A DNA stretch of 64,000 bases, taken from positions 1 through 64,000 of the forward strand of contig NZ_PUJW01000018.1 of assembly GCF_011189575.1 (NCBI RefSeq). The letters are read 5' to 3'. Shown piece after piece: positions 63,836 through 64,000 of the stretch; the first letter of the stretch is position 1, and each line of letters begins with the position of its first letter. The notes under the pieces were generated by a model. The model saw only the letters and a program-made list of their open reading frames with translations, ran no database searches and had not been told where the DNA came from. A program made the translations under genes and the position numbers. This stretch comes from Photorhabdus cinerea. Lineage in GTDB: Bacteria; Pseudomonadota; Gammaproteobacteria; Enterobacterales; Enterobacteriaceae.

Positions 63836-64000
63836 GATTATTGCTATTCCTTATTTAGTATAAAAAATGGGTTATTTCTATGAGTTAGTTAAATTGGTAA
63901 CTTGTATTAGTTACTATATAATCTAATGCAATATCTTTAAGATATAAGATACCAGTTTCGATATGGGTATTTAAACAAAATGAGAAGGTAACTCATGTTT
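63836..64000. other. End of window, no gene
   Basis: AT-rich; nothing recognised. Confidence 0.4.

Overview
Organism. Gene content and order point to an enteric gammaproteobacterium, most likely Photorhabdus. The chromosomal backbone is Enterobacterales-like: yihX-dtd-fabY, xanP/gltS, recG, spoT-rpoZ-gmk, ligB, yicG, yidR/yidQ, avtA, tag, glyQS and a tRNA-Pro(UGG). Added to it are 127-bp ERIC repeats, a PAS4-LuxR solo regulator, many toxin-antitoxin (TA) relics and an 11-gene fimbrial operon behind a 326-bp invertible promoter. That operon matches what I remember of the Photorhabdus mad (maternal adhesion) locus. The species cannot be fixed from the sequence alone.

Layout. 0-11 kb: possible transposon end, CstA-type transporter, yihX, dtd, fabY, a PemK-type TA pair, an AsmA-like protein, an HpaB-type flavin monooxygenase and xanP. 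11-17 kb: gltS, then an accessory strip with an orphan HigA, a Fic protein lacking the catalytic His, a Phd/ParE pair, an Rpn nuclease with a gene-within-gene antitoxin plus a separate duplicate of that antitoxin, and a decayed ccdAB. 17-22 kb: two RCC1-like nine-repeat proteins behind a conserved structured leader, and two small unknown paralogues, one frameshifted. 22-36 kb: recG, then a tyrosine recombinase, the invertible switch and the fimbrial operon (pilins, three chaperones, usher, two-domain adhesin, CaiF/GrlA-type regulator, membrane protein). This block lies between recG and spoT, where trmH would be expected. 36-39 kb: spoT-rpoZ-gmk. 39.5-43.6 kb: two minus-strand units, each made of an RCC1-family promoter/leader remnant, usher 3'-end copies and an adhesin binding-domain copy that stops before the pilin domain. 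43.6-47.6 kb: three truncated copies of the ligB 5' end, each followed by one or more TA modules, leading to intact ligB. 49-59 kb: yicG, yidR, yidQ, a higBA relic split by an inverted-repeat element, avtA, tag, glyQS, dinJ-yafQ and tRNA-Pro. 59-64 kb: an ArsM-like methyltransferase with a Cys-rich PadR regulator, another TA pair, a frameshifted PAS4-LuxR regulator and a DUF1266 membrane protein.

How it fits together. The recombinase probably flips the 258-bp core between 34-bp perfect inverted repeats and so turns the fimbrial operon on or off. The partial adhesin copies, flanked by usher-tail homology as in the real operon, look like silent cassettes that could recombine with the tip adhesin gene. 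The gmk-ligB and gltS-recG intervals are hot spots where TA modules have accumulated, several leaving scars such as copied ligB 5' ends, truncated antitoxins and short direct repeats. The strongest candidates for undescribed biology are the silent adhesin cassettes, the ligB-5'/TA accretion array, and the Rpn nuclease paired with both an intragenic and a separate copy of its antitoxin-like C-terminus.
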